A stretch of DNA of 64,000 nt from Candidatus Woesearchaeota archaeon (lineage in GTDB: Archaea; Nanobdellota; Nanobdellia; Woesearchaeales; ARS49), in contig JAHWHY010000007.1 of assembly GCA_019323015.1 (NCBI GenBank), forward strand, positions 9,038-73,037, in the 5' to 3' direction. Below the pieces are notes generated by a model. The model did no database searches, was not told the DNA's origin, and worked only from the letters and a program-made list of their open reading frames with translations. This document shows positions 22,023 to 31,643 of the stretch, in pieces; positions within the stretch are counted from its first letter, which is position 1; the number at the start of each line of letters is the position of its first letter. The position numbers and the translations under genes were made by a program.

Positions 22023-24614
22023 ATGCACAAAGAGAAAAAAACAACAGAAAGCTTTTGCAAAGAAAAATGCTCTGCAAAAAAATACTTTAAAACAGACGAA
22101 GAACTCAAAAAATGGTTCAAATCAGAATGCACAAAAGACTATGAGAGATATTACCCTATAAAAACCCTAAAATCCATGGGCTTTACAAGGAAAAAATGCA
22201 AGTGCGGGCAGCAATTCTGGACAGTCAACAAAAACCAAAAAATATGCGGAGAACCAGCCTGCTCAGGAGGATTCAGATTTATCGGTGACAGTCCTGCAAC
22301 AAAAAAACTAGATTACATCAAGGTATGGAAAGAATACTCAAGAATACACAAAAAACTAGGGTACACACCAGTAAAAAGATACCCTGTAGTTGCACGCTGG
22401 AACCCAACAACAGAGTTTACCATAGCTTCTATAGCAGCATTCCAGCCATTTGTAGTATCAGGAGAGGTAGAACCGCCAGCAAACCCATTGGTAATACCCC
22501 AGTTCTGCCTTCGGTTTTCAGATATTGATAATGTAGGCATAACAGGCCACTTTGTAGGGTTTGTAATGCTAGGAGAACACGCTTTCGTGGCTCCAAAAGA
22601 GTATGATGTCAACAAATACCTGAAAGATCACATGACCTGGCTGCAGGAAGGAATGGGAATACCACTAGAAGAACTAACAGTGCATGAAGATGCCTGGGCA
22701 GGAGGAGGAAACTTCGGTCCATGCGTAGAATTCTTTTCAAGAGGACTAGAGGTAAGCAACCAAGTCTACATGCAGTATGAAAACACACCAGAAGGACAGG
22801 ATGAACTGAAAATTAAAGTACTAGACATGGGACAGGGACATGAAAGAGCAGCATGGTTCACACAAGGACTTCCAACAGCATATGATGCGACATTCCCAAC
22901 AGTAATAGAAAAACTCAAGAAAAAAACAAAAGTAAAGATTGATGCTGAATTCATGCAAAAATTCGTTCCTTTATCACCTTACCTAAATGTACAAGAAGCA
23001 CCTGATATTGAAAAAGCATGGCAGGATGTAGCAAAAAAGCTAGGAATGAAAGTAACTGAATTAAAAGAAAAAGTCATGCCAATAGTAGCACTATATGCAA
23101 TAGCAGAACACTCCAGAGCATTACTAGTTGCATTAACAGACGGAGTCTTGCCAAGCAATGTAGGAGGAATGTACAATCTCCGGGTTATTCTCAGAAGATG
23201 CTTTGGATTCATTGACAAACAAAACTGGGACATTGATGTATCAGAAGTATGCAAATGGCACGCAGAATACCTGAAGCCATTATTCCCAGAACTAAGTGAG
23301 AATCTAGAAGGAATAAAGAAAATTATTTTTGTTGAGAAAGAAAAATACGAAGCAACAAAGAAAAAAACACAAGAAATAGTAAAAAGAGCACTTGAAAAGA
23401 AAATTGATACTGACGAATTAATAGAATTATATGATAGCAATGGAATTTCACCTGAACTGATAAGGGATGAAGCTGAAAAACTAGGCAAAAAAATAAAGGT
23501 TCCTGATAATTTCTATGCATTAGTTGCTAAAAAACATGAACAAGCAGAGCAAGCAACAACAACAGAACGCGAAGAGAAAGTAAAAATAGGAGACATTCCA
23601 GAGACACAATGCACGTACTTTGATGACTGGGAAAAAGTAGACTTTAAAGCAAAAGTACTCAAAGTAGTTGGCAATAATGTGGTGCTTGATAAAACATGTT
23701 TTTACCCTGTATCAGGGGGGCAGCTGCATGACACAGGAACAATTGCAGGCGCGAATGTAATAGACGTGTTTAAACAGGACACTCATGTAATTCATGTTCT
23801 TGAAGAAAAACCAAAATTCAAGGAAGGAGCAGCAGTAGACGGGAAAATAGACCTCAAAAGAAGAAAACAACTGACACAGCACCACACAGCAACACACATA
23901 GTGAATGCAGCAGCACGAAAAGTACTAGGAAAACACATAAATCAAGCTTCTGCAAAAAAAGACGTCACAAAAGCATACCTAGACGTAACACATTACCAAG
24001 GAATAACAGATGAAGAACTAAAGAAAATAGAGAAAGAAGCAAACAAAATAGTCCAAAAAGCAATTGAAATCAAACTAAGCTTCATGCCAAGAACAAAAGC
24101 AGAACAAAAATACGGAATGCGACTATACCAAGGCGGAGCAGTGCCTGGAAAATTCATACGCGTGGTTGATATTCCAGGAGTAGATGTAGAGGCATGCGGT
24201 GGAACACATCTTAATAATACAATAGAGACTGAAGAAATCAAATTATTGAAAACAACAAAGGTAAAAGATGGTGTTGTTCGTATCATATTTGCAGCAGGGC
24301 ACGCAGCAAAGAAAACAGGACAGGAACAAGAAGAACTAACGGCAAAAATAGCCAAGATGCTTGATGTCAAGCCATCACAAATACCAACAAGAGCACAAGA
24401 ACTGTTTGAGAAATGGAAAAAAGCAAGAAAAGCAGTGAGCAAGAAAAAGAAAATAGATGTAAGAGAACTTGAGCTAGAATGGACAGAAGAATATGAAGGA
24501 GATGATATCCTAGAAAAAGCTGCAGACAACATCAAAAGCCAGATTCCACATCTAGAAAAGACATTAACCCGATTCAAAACAGAACTAGAAGAGTTTAAAG
24601 AGAAACTAAGATAA
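22023..24614 (+). CDS. alaS: Alanyl-tRNA synthetase
   Basis: 863 residues: an archaeal-type N-terminal zinc-binding insertion (CKCGQQFWTV...CGEPAC), the class II core, the editing domain with HHTATHIVNAA and CGGTH (zinc/editing site), and a C-terminal coiled region. Charges tRNA-Ala and hydrolyses mischarged Ser/Gly. TATA element about 30 nt upstream. It converges with the DUF456 gene (9-nt overlap). Confidence 0.96.
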   Translation: MHKEKKTTESFCKEKCSAKKYFKTDEELKKWFKSECTKDYERYYPIKTLKSMGFTRKKCKCGQQFWTVNKNQKICGEPACSGGFRFIGDSPATKKLDYIKVWKEYSRIHKKLGYTPVKRYPVVARWNPTTEFTIASIAAFQPFVVSGEVEPPANPLVIPQFCLRFSDIDNVGITGHFVGFVMLGEHAFVAPKEYDVNKYLKDHMTWLQEGMGIPLEELTVHEDAWAGGGNFGPCVEFFSRGLEVSNQVYMQYENTPEGQDELKIKVLDMGQGHERAAWFTQGLPTAYDATFPTVIEKLKKKTKVKIDAEFMQKFVPLSPYLNVQEAPDIEKAWQDVAKKLGMKVTELKEKVMPIVALYAIAEHSRALLVALTDGVLPSNVGGMYNLRVILRRCFGFIDKQNWDIDVSEVCKWHAEYLKPLFPELSENLEGIKKIIFVEKEKYEATKKKTQEIVKRALEKKIDTDELIELYDSNGISPELIRDEAEKLGKKIKVPDNFYALVAKKHEQAEQATTTEREEKVKIGDIPETQCTYFDDWEKVDFKAKVLKVVGNNVVLDKTCFYPVSGGQLHDTGTIAGANVIDVFKQDTHVIHVLEEKPKFKEGAAVDGKIDLKRRKQLTQHHTATHIVNAAARKVLGKHINQASAKKDVTKAYLDVTHYQGITDEELKKIEKEANKIVQKAIEIKLSFMPRTKAEQKYGMRLYQGGAVPGKFIRVVDIPGVDVEACGGTHLNNTIETEEIKLLKTTKVKDGVVRIIFAAGHAAKKTGQEQEELTAKIAKMLDVKPSQIPTRAQELFEKWKKARKAVSKKKKIDVRELELEWTEEYEGDDILEKAADNIKSQIPHLEKTLTRFKTELEEFKEKLR

Positions 24615-25112
24615 AACAGTCACAAAGAAAATAACAATCATAATCACAACAATAACCAACTTAAGCATAATAGAACCAATACCTGTCACAAAAGCACCAA
24701 AACCAGCTTTCAAGGACTTCTTTAAGTTCTGCTTCTCAATATAAGATACAATAAAGGCTCCTAAGAAACCTCCAACAAGCATTCCAACAACAGAACCGAT
24801 GATTGGGATTGGAACTCCTACGATTGCGCCTATAATCAATCCTGCAATAAAACCAAAAGTTGTCCAGTGAGACATCTTGAAAACTTTTGCACCTAACAAA
24901 CCAAACACAAACTCTATTACTTCTGCTAAAATAGCAAGACCTAACAGAATACCCAGCATCTCAAATGAAAGAGTCCAGGACCAAGTAATGAGATTGTATA
25001 AGACTGCTCCTGCAAAAACAACAAAAGCACCTGGCAAACCAAGAGCTGCAAGAATCAATCCAACTAAGAAAACAAGCGAGACAACAATTATTGCGACAAT
25101 CTCTAGAATCAT
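24606..25112 (-). CDS. DUF456 family membrane protein
   Basis: 168 residues, about five hydrophobic segments rich in Gly (GLILAALGLPGAFVVFAGA; GLIIGAIVGVPIPIIGSVVG). The pattern of glycine-zipper helices resembles DUF456. Function unknown. It overlaps the HEPN-domain gene upstream by 4 nt (ATGA), so they are probably cotranslated. Confidence 0.78.
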   Translation of the reverse strand: MILEIVAIIVVSLVFLVGLILAALGLPGAFVVFAGAVLYNLITWSWTLSFEMLGILLGLAILAEVIEFVFGLLGAKVFKMSHWTTFGFIAGLIIGAIVGVPIPIIGSVVGMLVGGFLGAFIVSYIEKQNLKKSLKAGFGAFVTGIGSIMLKLVIVVIMIVIFFVTVLS

Positions 25113-25834
25113 TTTCCAAATAATTTACCCAGAATATCCATTGTATAGAGCATTATTGCATGCGCCTGCTCACGGCTGGGCGTGAACAAATCCTTTTTCT
25201 GGTGAACAGAATGGACTCTCACCTGATTAATCAAGTGAATCTGGTTACTCAAGCCAGGATCAAGCTCAACATTATTCTCTTTTAATTTAGCTATCAAGTT
25301 TCCAAGGCCAATACCAGGAGATTTCTCCAGCAAATCATTACCAGTAGCCTCAAAATACTTCCTATGCAGAGCAGTTTCCAATAATCTGCCGCATAAAACA
25401 ACAGTGCTCCTGTAGCAGCCAGAATCATAACACTTCTGAAGTTCTGCTAAATCAGCCTCAACATCTGCCTTTATATCAAAAGGAATCCTTATCTTTGCTT
25501 TCTTAGGCAGCTTAATCTTAGCAGCAAGCTCAGCAATGTGCTCAACAATCAACTTCAACTCACTGACATCAGTTGTCAAGGCAAGTTTTTCTGAAAGAGC
25601 CTTGATCTGCTCAGCATCCTTGATATTCTCCGGCGGAACAGTACCAAGATTACCTGCATCACGCTCAATAAAACGAATCGCAGTATAAACAGCATTCCTG
25701 AAATAATCATCCTGGTTACGCTTAAAATCAGTAAGCATAGCATCTTTAGAAGGTTTTGTCAAAGCAACATTATTAGAGCGCAGATTATCCAATGCAACTG
25801 CAAGATCCTGAAGATTCCTTTTCAGAGATTCCAT
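25109..25834 (-). CDS. HEPN-like (DUF4145-type) domain protein
   Basis: 241 residues from the ATG at 25834 (an in-frame extension to 26374 lies opposite a lipoprotein gene and is not real). The N-terminal half is helical; the C-terminal half (YRSTVVLCGRLLETALHRKYFEATG ... QVRVHSVHQKKD) resembles DUF4145/HEPN proteins, with RVHSVH a possible Rx4-6H motif. HEPN domains often act as RNases or nucleotide binders in stress or defence, but the partner here is only a DUF456 membrane protein. Confidence 0.6.
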   Translation of the reverse strand: MESLKRNLQDLAVALDNLRSNNVALTKPSKDAMLTDFKRNQDDYFRNAVYTAIRFIERDAGNLGTVPPENIKDAEQIKALSEKLALTTDVSELKLIVEHIAELAAKIKLPKKAKIRIPFDIKADVEADLAELQKCYDSGCYRSTVVLCGRLLETALHRKYFEATGNDLLEKSPGIGLGNLIAKLKENNVELDPGLSNQIHLINQVRVHSVHQKKDLFTPSREQAHAIMLYTMDILGKLFGK

Positions 25835-25934
25835 AAGATTCCTGTTAAAGGCCAGATATAAATATTTATTGGTGATGCAAAGCACAATATTTATATAGAC
25901 TATAATCAAAAACATACACAGGAGGGTGATAAAT

Positions 25935-26534
25935 ATGAAAAAAATACTAACAATCTTACTGGTACTAGGCCTAGTTCTATTAGTTGCCTGCCAGCCAACA
26001 ACAGAGAAAAAAGCAGAAGAACCAGACAAAGAAAAAGCACCAGTAGTAAAAAAAGAAACAGCGCCAGAACCTGCGCCAGAAGTAAAAGAAAAAGAAATGG
26101 AACCACCCAAACCATTCCCAAAACAAGGAATGAAAATTGAAACAGTGTGCGACATACTGCTTCCAGTAGAAAAATTCGCAGACATCTGCGGACTAAGCGC
26201 AGACCAAATAACAGTAATAGACAAATCAAGCGAGAAAACATGCTGGGTGTCATACACAGACCAAAACAACAAGAGATTCACAGCAGGATTTGAAGCAAGA
26301 GACTGGAATAATGCAGAAGAAGCTGACAGAGAATTCCAGAGAGGAATAAGCATGCGAAGAATGGAACCATCCACAGACGTAGGAGAGAAAAACTACTGCT
26401 ACCAAGAAATCGAGAGAGAAAACATAGTCTGGCAGCACGGAAGGTTCCTGACACACATCGGAGCATCAACACAGCTCTGCACAAAAGAACAATTATTAAA
26501 ACTAGCCCAAGAAATCGACGGAAAGCTAGAATAA
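25935..26534 (+). CDS. Lipoprotein with Pro/Glu/Lys linker
   Basis: 199 residues from the ATG following AGGAGGGTGATAA. Lipobox LVLLVAC (Cys at residue 19), a long low-complexity linker to about residue 65, then a compact Cys-containing domain (CDILLPVEKFADICGL...CWVSYTDQNN). Surface-anchored; domain not recognised. Its promoter region is AT-rich with a TATA-like box near 25,890. Confidence 0.72.
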   Translation: MKKILTILLVLGLVLLVACQPTTEKKAEEPDKEKAPVVKKETAPEPAPEVKEKEMEPPKPFPKQGMKIETVCDILLPVEKFADICGLSADQITVIDKSSEKTCWVSYTDQNNKRFTAGFEARDWNNAEEADREFQRGISMRRMEPSTDVGEKNYCYQEIERENIVWQHGRFLTHIGASTQLCTKEQLLKLAQEIDGKLE

Positions 26535-26553
26535 ATTTATTTTTTTTCTTTTT

Positions 26554-27789
26554 TTATATAAACGCACTTAATCTCTTCTGCTTGCCCAATTCTTTCAACA
26601 ACACACTTTCTTTAAAAATAAAATCAATATCAACACCAAATTTCTTCTTGATAAGATTTCTTGCATAAGTTAACATAAGTTTCTTATCACTAAACCGAAT
26701 AGGCCTGTTGCTTAATGTCTTTCTAGCAGCTTCCCTGGTTACCCAGACACCTAGAGGAATAGCATATTCACCTGTGATGAATCTTAGCACTAAAACAGAA
26801 GCTTGTCTCTTTATTTTCTTCATTTTTTCAGCAAGAGCTAATCTCACAGTGTAATACCCGCCAACACAATTCTCGGCATAATCCTTCCTGCCATAAAAAC
26901 CCTCTGTATCTGTTGTGTAATCCAGCTTATTAGTTGGGTTCCAGCCAGCCATAGGCAGATAAGACTCAAACAATTCATAAGACCAAAACTCTGAAAAGAA
27001 TAATATCAGGTAGTAGTTTCCTAAGTATGAACCAAAGTAAGCTAAATAATCTGATTCTGGGTATTGCCTTATCTCAGGCATCATGCTCTTGCTTAAAGTA
27101 TCATCTGTAGCAGTAATGCTCCAACGAGTAGGAACCAGTTTTCTCCTATCTTTAAACCCTAAAGTGCCAACACTCAATAACTTACTCAAGAAATTCTCAT
27201 CAAAACCCTTATTGTACAGGTAATTCAAGCCATCAACAGATTTCAAACCAGTATCAGAGACAACCTGCTCAACCTTAGTATGAATCTTAGGATTAGAAGT
27301 TATTTCAATCTTCTTCAAGTCAGCATTAGGACCAGTAGGAGCCATATGCGCATCTGTATTCAAACGAAAAACAGGCTTTTTCTTCAGATTAACCTCAACA
27401 TCAACAGGCTTAGAAGCCATGCCAACCTCTTGAGTAATACCCAATAATCTGTCATTTCTTTCCTTGACATAAGCCTTGAACCTTGAGTTAATCAAAGAAG
27501 AACGCAAATCAACAATCTGAGGAATCTTAAACTCTTCCTTAGACCAATGCAAGGGAGCATCATGAAGCCAGGCATCAGGCTTTTGCTCAGGAGGACTCAA
27601 GATACCCACATTAATATGCGGGTAACCAAAACGACCAACAAAAGGGGCAGGACTAGCACCAAAGAAATCCTCTTTATTCATTTTATCCTTAACTTTAAAT
27701 AAAGCCTCTGACTTAGCCACAATAGGACAAAAAGTCCTACCACAATTAGCAGGATTCCTGCCCTTACACTTAATACAAGGCACCCTCAT
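26554..27789 (-). CDS. nreA: DNA repair protein NreA
   Basis: 411 residues. An N-terminal zinc-finger-like CIKCKGRNPANCG...C, then the conserved FFGASPAPFVGRFGYPHINVG and PLHWSKEEFKIPQIVDLRSSLI blocks of the archaeal Nre family, which interacts with PCNA and acts in DNA damage repair. The frame extends to 27858, but a TATA box (ATTTAAAT near 27,817) gives a leaderless start at 27789. Confidence 0.9.
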   Translation of the reverse strand: MRVPCIKCKGRNPANCGRTFCPIVAKSEALFKVKDKMNKEDFFGASPAPFVGRFGYPHINVGILSPPEQKPDAWLHDAPLHWSKEEFKIPQIVDLRSSLINSRFKAYVKERNDRLLGITQEVGMASKPVDVEVNLKKKPVFRLNTDAHMAPTGPNADLKKIEITSNPKIHTKVEQVVSDTGLKSVDGLNYLYNKGFDENFLSKLLSVGTLGFKDRRKLVPTRWSITATDDTLSKSMMPEIRQYPESDYLAYFGSYLGNYYLILFFSEFWSYELFESYLPMAGWNPTNKLDYTTDTEGFYGRKDYAENCVGGYYTVRLALAEKMKKIKRQASVLVLRFITGEYAIPLGVWVTREAARKTLSNRPIRFSDKKLMLTYARNLIKKKFGVDIDFIFKESVLLKELGKQKRLSAFI

Positions 27790-27845
27790 TAACCTGGAGA
27801 TGCTTACAAAATATTTAAATAATGTTGTGATACAATATCTATAAA

Positions 27846-28751
27846 ATGGAAGTTCCAAAAAAACTCCTAACGCACATTGAGCTTAAACTAAACTGCAAAA
27901 TAAAATCATGCAAAGAACTCGGCAGCGGTGCGCACAATCTGAATTATCTTCTAGAAACAGACAAAGGGAAATTTGTGCTGAGGATTTATGCTAATCTGCA
28001 GTTTGACAATTGTGAAAAAGAGTATGCCATACTTAAAAAACTTGATGGGCAGTTTGCGCCCAAAGCACTCTTGTCAGATACCTCTAAAAAGTTCATAGAG
28101 TATAATTACATGATTCAAGAATTTATAGAAGGACAACCAATAAAAGAATTATCAGATGATCTCCTTGTTAAGATTGCGAATTTGATGAAAAAAGTTCATA
28201 CAATCACAGACGAATCAAAAGACAGGCCGCCAAAAATAATAAGTGACTGGTGCAAAAAAAATATATTAGAAACAAGCAAAAAAAGAGGCGAAGAATTTCA
28301 TATTTCTGCGGTTGGATTGTATAATCAAATCAAAGAAAAAGTAGATAACATCAAGCCACTTCTTGAGAAATACCAGAGAACGCATCTAATCCATGATGAT
28401 CCAGTCTTTGAAAACTTTCTTGTGCAGAATAAGGGCCTTGTTTTGATAGACTGGGAATTAGCAACTTACAACTATTTTTTCCTTGATCTTGGGACATTCA
28501 TAGCAGAAAACCACATCACAAAAGAACAAGAAGACAAATTCTTGATAGCGTATGGATTTGGGCAGACAGATGAAGAAAGACAGATAATCCAAATCTCAAA
28601 AGCATACAGAATATTAGCTATAATCAGCTGGCTAATTGAAAGAATATGTTTGATTAAAGAAGGGGAGCAAAAGCATGTTGGTATAGATATAGAAAAATAT
28701 GAGACACAGATGAAAAAAGAGATAAAGTATCTCAAGGAATTACTAAAATGA
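27846..28751 (+). CDS. Aminoglycoside/homoserine-kinase-like phosphotransferase
   Basis: 301 residues with the APH/choline-kinase fold: a glycine-rich loop (ELGSGAHNLNYLLET), the catalytic loop LIHDDPVFENFLV (HDD..N; usually HxDxxxxN) and the metal site LIDWELA. The substrate may be a small alcohol or amino acid such as homoserine. It overlaps the ThiI-like gene by 4 nt. Confidence 0.78.
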   Translation: MEVPKKLLTHIELKLNCKIKSCKELGSGAHNLNYLLETDKGKFVLRIYANLQFDNCEKEYAILKKLDGQFAPKALLSDTSKKFIEYNYMIQEFIEGQPIKELSDDLLVKIANLMKKVHTITDESKDRPPKIISDWCKKNILETSKKRGEEFHISAVGLYNQIKEKVDNIKPLLEKYQRTHLIHDDPVFENFLVQNKGLVLIDWELATYNYFFLDLGTFIAENHITKEQEDKFLIAYGFGQTDEERQIIQISKAYRILAIISWLIERICLIKEGEQKHVGIDIEKYETQMKKEIKYLKELLK

Positions 28752-29386
28752 AAGTAATATCACTATTAAGCGGAGGAATAGATTCTGCAGTAAGCAGCTA
28801 TCTAATGCTCAAGAAAGGAGCAGATGTAGTATTTGTGCACTTCCACAACCAAACTTTGCAGAAAAAATATGTAGAGAACAAAGTAGTAAAGACAGCAAAG
28901 ATACTATCTAATTTTACAAAGAAAAAAACACAACTATACCTAGTACCATTCAAGCAATTACAGCAAGAAATCATCAAAGCAGTACCTGCAAGATACAGAA
29001 TGATTGTTTATCGCAGAGTAATGTTCAAGATAGCAGAAGAAATACTAAAAAAAGAGAAAGCAAAAGGCCTTGTGACAGGAGACAGCCTAGGACAAGTGGC
29101 TTCACAGACGCTGGATAATCTGCAAGTATTGTATGATGCTGCAAAAAAACCAGTATTAACACCACTATTAGGCATGGACAAAGTAGACATAATCAACATA
29201 GCAAAAGAAATCAAGACATTTGAGACATCAATACTGCCTTATTCTGACTGCTGCTCATTCCTGATAGCAAAACATCCTGAAACAAAAGCAAAACTAGAAA
29301 AAATAAAAGAGATGGAAAGCAAACTAGATCTTCAAAAGTTAATTAAAGAAACTTTAGAGAAGGCAAAAATCATTCCTCTTCCTTGA
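28748..29386 (+). CDS. thiI: ThiI-type PP-loop sulfurtransferase domain (stand-alone)
   Basis: 212 residues: LLSGGIDSAVSSYLM is the PP-loop, and GLVTGDSLGQVASQT and PYSDCCSF match the AANH domain of ThiI (tRNA 4-thiouridine synthase). The N-terminal ferredoxin-like and THUMP domains of full ThiI are absent, so tRNA binding would need a partner. Coupled to the upstream kinase-like gene. Confidence 0.82.
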   Translation: MKVISLLSGGIDSAVSSYLMLKKGADVVFVHFHNQTLQKKYVENKVVKTAKILSNFTKKKTQLYLVPFKQLQQEIIKAVPARYRMIVYRRVMFKIAEEILKKEKAKGLVTGDSLGQVASQTLDNLQVLYDAAKKPVLTPLLGMDKVDIINIAKEIKTFETSILPYSDCCSFLIAKHPETKAKLEKIKEMESKLDLQKLIKETLEKAKIIPLP

Positions 29387-29504
29387 ATTCTGGCTCAGCA
29401 CTATGATGTTTCTTGAACTGAGAGCATTGTTTCTTTAATTCCCAATAATACCAGCATTTTTTTCCAAAACTCTTGCTGTTAACACAGCCATCGCACAAAG
29501 CCAT
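29370..29504 (-). CDS. Cysteine-containing micro-protein (44 aa)
   Basis: Reverse-strand ORF MALCDGCVNSKSFGKKCWYY... with CxxC, CW and KKQC cysteines that could bind metal. A TATA-like TTTTTAAAT about 24 nt upstream (near 29,527) makes the ATG leaderless. It overlaps the 3' end of the ThiI-like gene by 17 nt. Probably real; function unknown. Confidence 0.6.
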   Translation of the reverse strand: MALCDGCVNSKSFGKKCWYYWELKKQCSQFKKHHSAEPEFKEEE

Positions 29505-29557
29505 AACAAAAAAGAAATTAAGGAAGATTTAAAAACCTTTTGCCTTTTCATTTAAAT

Positions 29558-30589
29558 ATGCTCAATGAGAAAGAAATACAACAAATAAAGGATGAACTAG
29601 ATACCTGCAAGAGGCCATTATTCTTCTTCCACGATGACCAAGACGGGCTTGCAAGCTTTCTATTATTCTACAGATATGTAAAAGAAGGAAAAGGACAGGT
29701 GCTAAAAGCAAAACCAAACCTTACAGAACTGCATGCAAAAAAAGTAGAAGATTACGGAGCGGACAAGGTATTTGTGCTGGACATAGCAATGGTTGACCAG
29801 GAATTCATAGACCAAGCAGGTGTTCCTGTAATATGGATAGACCATCACCCTGTAGTCCAGAGAGACAATGTAAAATACTTTAATCCAAGAACAAAAGATG
29901 AGAACCTGAATATTCCAGTAGCATACCTATGCTACCAAGTTGTACAGCAAGACCTATGGATTGCGATGGTAGGATGCTTAGGAGACTGGTACGTGCCTGA
30001 TTTTATAGATGAGTTCAGGAAAAAATACCCGGACTTATTGCCAGAGAAGTACAAAACAGCCAGAGAAATACTATTTGAGACAAAAATGAGCATCTTAAAC
30101 AAAGTTTTCTCATTTAATCTTAAAGGAAACACATCAGATGTGCTAAAATGCATAAAAGTAATGACAAGAATAGACTCTCCAAATGAAATACTAGAGCAAA
30201 GCACGCCAAAAGGAAAACTCATCTACAAAAAATACCAAAAAATAAACAAGGCATATGAAGAACTCAAAGAAACAGTGCTAAAACAAAAACAGCAAAAAGG
30301 CAAAGTGATGCTTTTCAAATACACAGATGACAAGCTAAGCCTCACAAAAGACCTTGCAAATGAGTTATTGTATATGTTTCCAGACAGAGTTATAGTATTA
30401 GGAAGAGAAAAATCAGGAGAACTCAGGTGCAGCATAAGAGCAATGAAAATAGACCTCAAACCAGTAGTGGAAAAAGCATTAATGGATGTAAATGGCTATG
30501 GCGGAGGGCACGAACATGCCTGCGGAGCAGCAATAAAACTACAAGACATAGACAAGTTTATTTCTAACATAGAAAAACAAGTATCGTAA
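29558..30589 (+). CDS. DHH-family phosphoesterase (RecJ-like)
   Basis: 343 residues from the ATG at 29558, placed 27 nt after a TATA box. Motifs: HDDQDGLAS, VLDIAM and DHHPV of the DHH domain, then a DHHA1 domain with GYGGGHEHACGAAI. Members hydrolyse single-stranded nucleic acids or small nucleotides; archaeal forms include GINS-associated nucleases. Exact substrate unknown. Confidence 0.87.
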   Translation: MLNEKEIQQIKDELDTCKRPLFFFHDDQDGLASFLLFYRYVKEGKGQVLKAKPNLTELHAKKVEDYGADKVFVLDIAMVDQEFIDQAGVPVIWIDHHPVVQRDNVKYFNPRTKDENLNIPVAYLCYQVVQQDLWIAMVGCLGDWYVPDFIDEFRKKYPDLLPEKYKTAREILFETKMSILNKVFSFNLKGNTSDVLKCIKVMTRIDSPNEILEQSTPKGKLIYKKYQKINKAYEELKETVLKQKQQKGKVMLFKYTDDKLSLTKDLANELLYMFPDRVIVLGREKSGELRCSIRAMKIDLKPVVEKALMDVNGYGGGHEHACGAAIKLQDIDKFISNIEKQVS

Positions 30590-30645
30590 GATTTACAGGA
30601 AATCTTCAGAAAAGCATATAAAGACCAATTCACAGCAAACAATTT

Positions 30646-31497
30646 ATGAAAAAAGCAATCATCTTAATGCTACTACTATTAACAGGATGCGGAATAACAG
30701 GATTAAACATAGCTGAACTGATTCCACAAGAACCACAAATAAAACACTGCAGCCCGAATATCACAATAGCATCATTCAATATCAGAAAATTCTCAGACAA
30801 CAGCAGAACAGATGAAGAAATAAAACAAATAGCAGCTGTTTTATCTGAATTTGACTTAATTGCAGTGCAGGAAGTGCTAGGAAATCCTATAATTCTCAAT
30901 AGAACAATACAAATGCTTCCAGGATATAATTACATAGTTAGTGAGGAAGTAGGAAATATGCAGAAAGAGAGGTATGCATTTATCTTTAATGAAAAAATAA
31001 AAGTGATTTCAGAAGGCAAGACATATTATGATAAATACGACAAGTTCATCCGCGAGCCATACTATGCAAGCTTTAAGTCAGGAGGATTTGACTTTACAAT
31101 ATTAACAGTACACATCCTTTACGGAGACTCTGCAAAAGACAGAACAGGAGAGATGAAACAAATAGCAAGCGTTTATGAATATTACCAAGAAAAAGATGAT
31201 TCTGAAAATGACTTGATATTAACAGGAGACTTTAACACACAACCAACACACTATAATTTTGACTACATCAAAGAAATACCAGGAATAACACTGGCAATAC
31301 AAGAAGGAAAAAGCACAATAGGAAAAACAGGAAACCTTTATGACAACATCATCTTTGATTCAAACACAGAAGAATACACTGGATTAAGCAGAATACACTA
31401 TTTTGACACAGGAATGGACATGGACGCGGCAAAACAAGCTATTTCTGACCACAGGCCAGTATATGCAGTATTCTGCACTGGAATGGATGATGACTAG
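30646..31497 (+). CDS. Endonuclease/exonuclease/phosphatase-family lipoprotein
   Basis: 283 residues. Lipobox LLLLTGC (Cys 15), then an EEP domain: TIASFNIRKF, LIAVQEVLG (metal-binding Glu), LTGDFNTQP (Asp-Asn) and the terminal SDHRPVYAVF (Asp-His). Likely a surface-anchored DNase or phosphodiesterase that could release nucleotides from environmental DNA, which would suit an auxotrophic host-dependent cell. Confidence 0.85.
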   Translation: MKKAIILMLLLLTGCGITGLNIAELIPQEPQIKHCSPNITIASFNIRKFSDNSRTDEEIKQIAAVLSEFDLIAVQEVLGNPIILNRTIQMLPGYNYIVSEEVGNMQKERYAFIFNEKIKVISEGKTYYDKYDKFIREPYYASFKSGGFDFTILTVHILYGDSAKDRTGEMKQIASVYEYYQEKDDSENDLILTGDFNTQPTHYNFDYIKEIPGITLAIQEGKSTIGKTGNLYDNIIFDSNTEEYTGLSRIHYFDTGMDMDAAKQAISDHRPVYAVFCTGMDDD

Positions 31498-31542
31498 AGA
31501 TTAGAAATCTTTTTAAAGACACTCACAATTATTCTCGATAAC

Positions 31543-31634
31543 GCGCCGATGGTCTAATGGCATGACTGCGGCCTTCCATATGTTCTTCAACATGAAGGGA
31601 GCCGCCTATCTGGGTTCGAATCCCAGTCGGCGCA
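31543..31634 (+). tRNA. tRNA-Gly (UCC) with an intron at the anticodon loop
   Basis: Acceptor arms GCGCCGA/TCGGCGC, T arm CTGGG-TTCGAAT-CCCAG and anticodon stem GCGGC/GCCGC are complete. The anticodon loop CTTCCA (anticodon TCC) is interrupted by about 21 nt containing ATGTT-CTTC-AACAT, consistent with an intron after position 37 that forms a bulge-helix-bulge. No CCA is encoded. Confidence 0.88.
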
Positions 31635-31643
31635 TACAAACAA

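Noticed and set aside
25835..26374. N-terminal extension of the HEPN-like protein
   Set aside because: The extension is antisense to a well-supported lipoprotein with its own ribosome-binding site; the real start is 25834.
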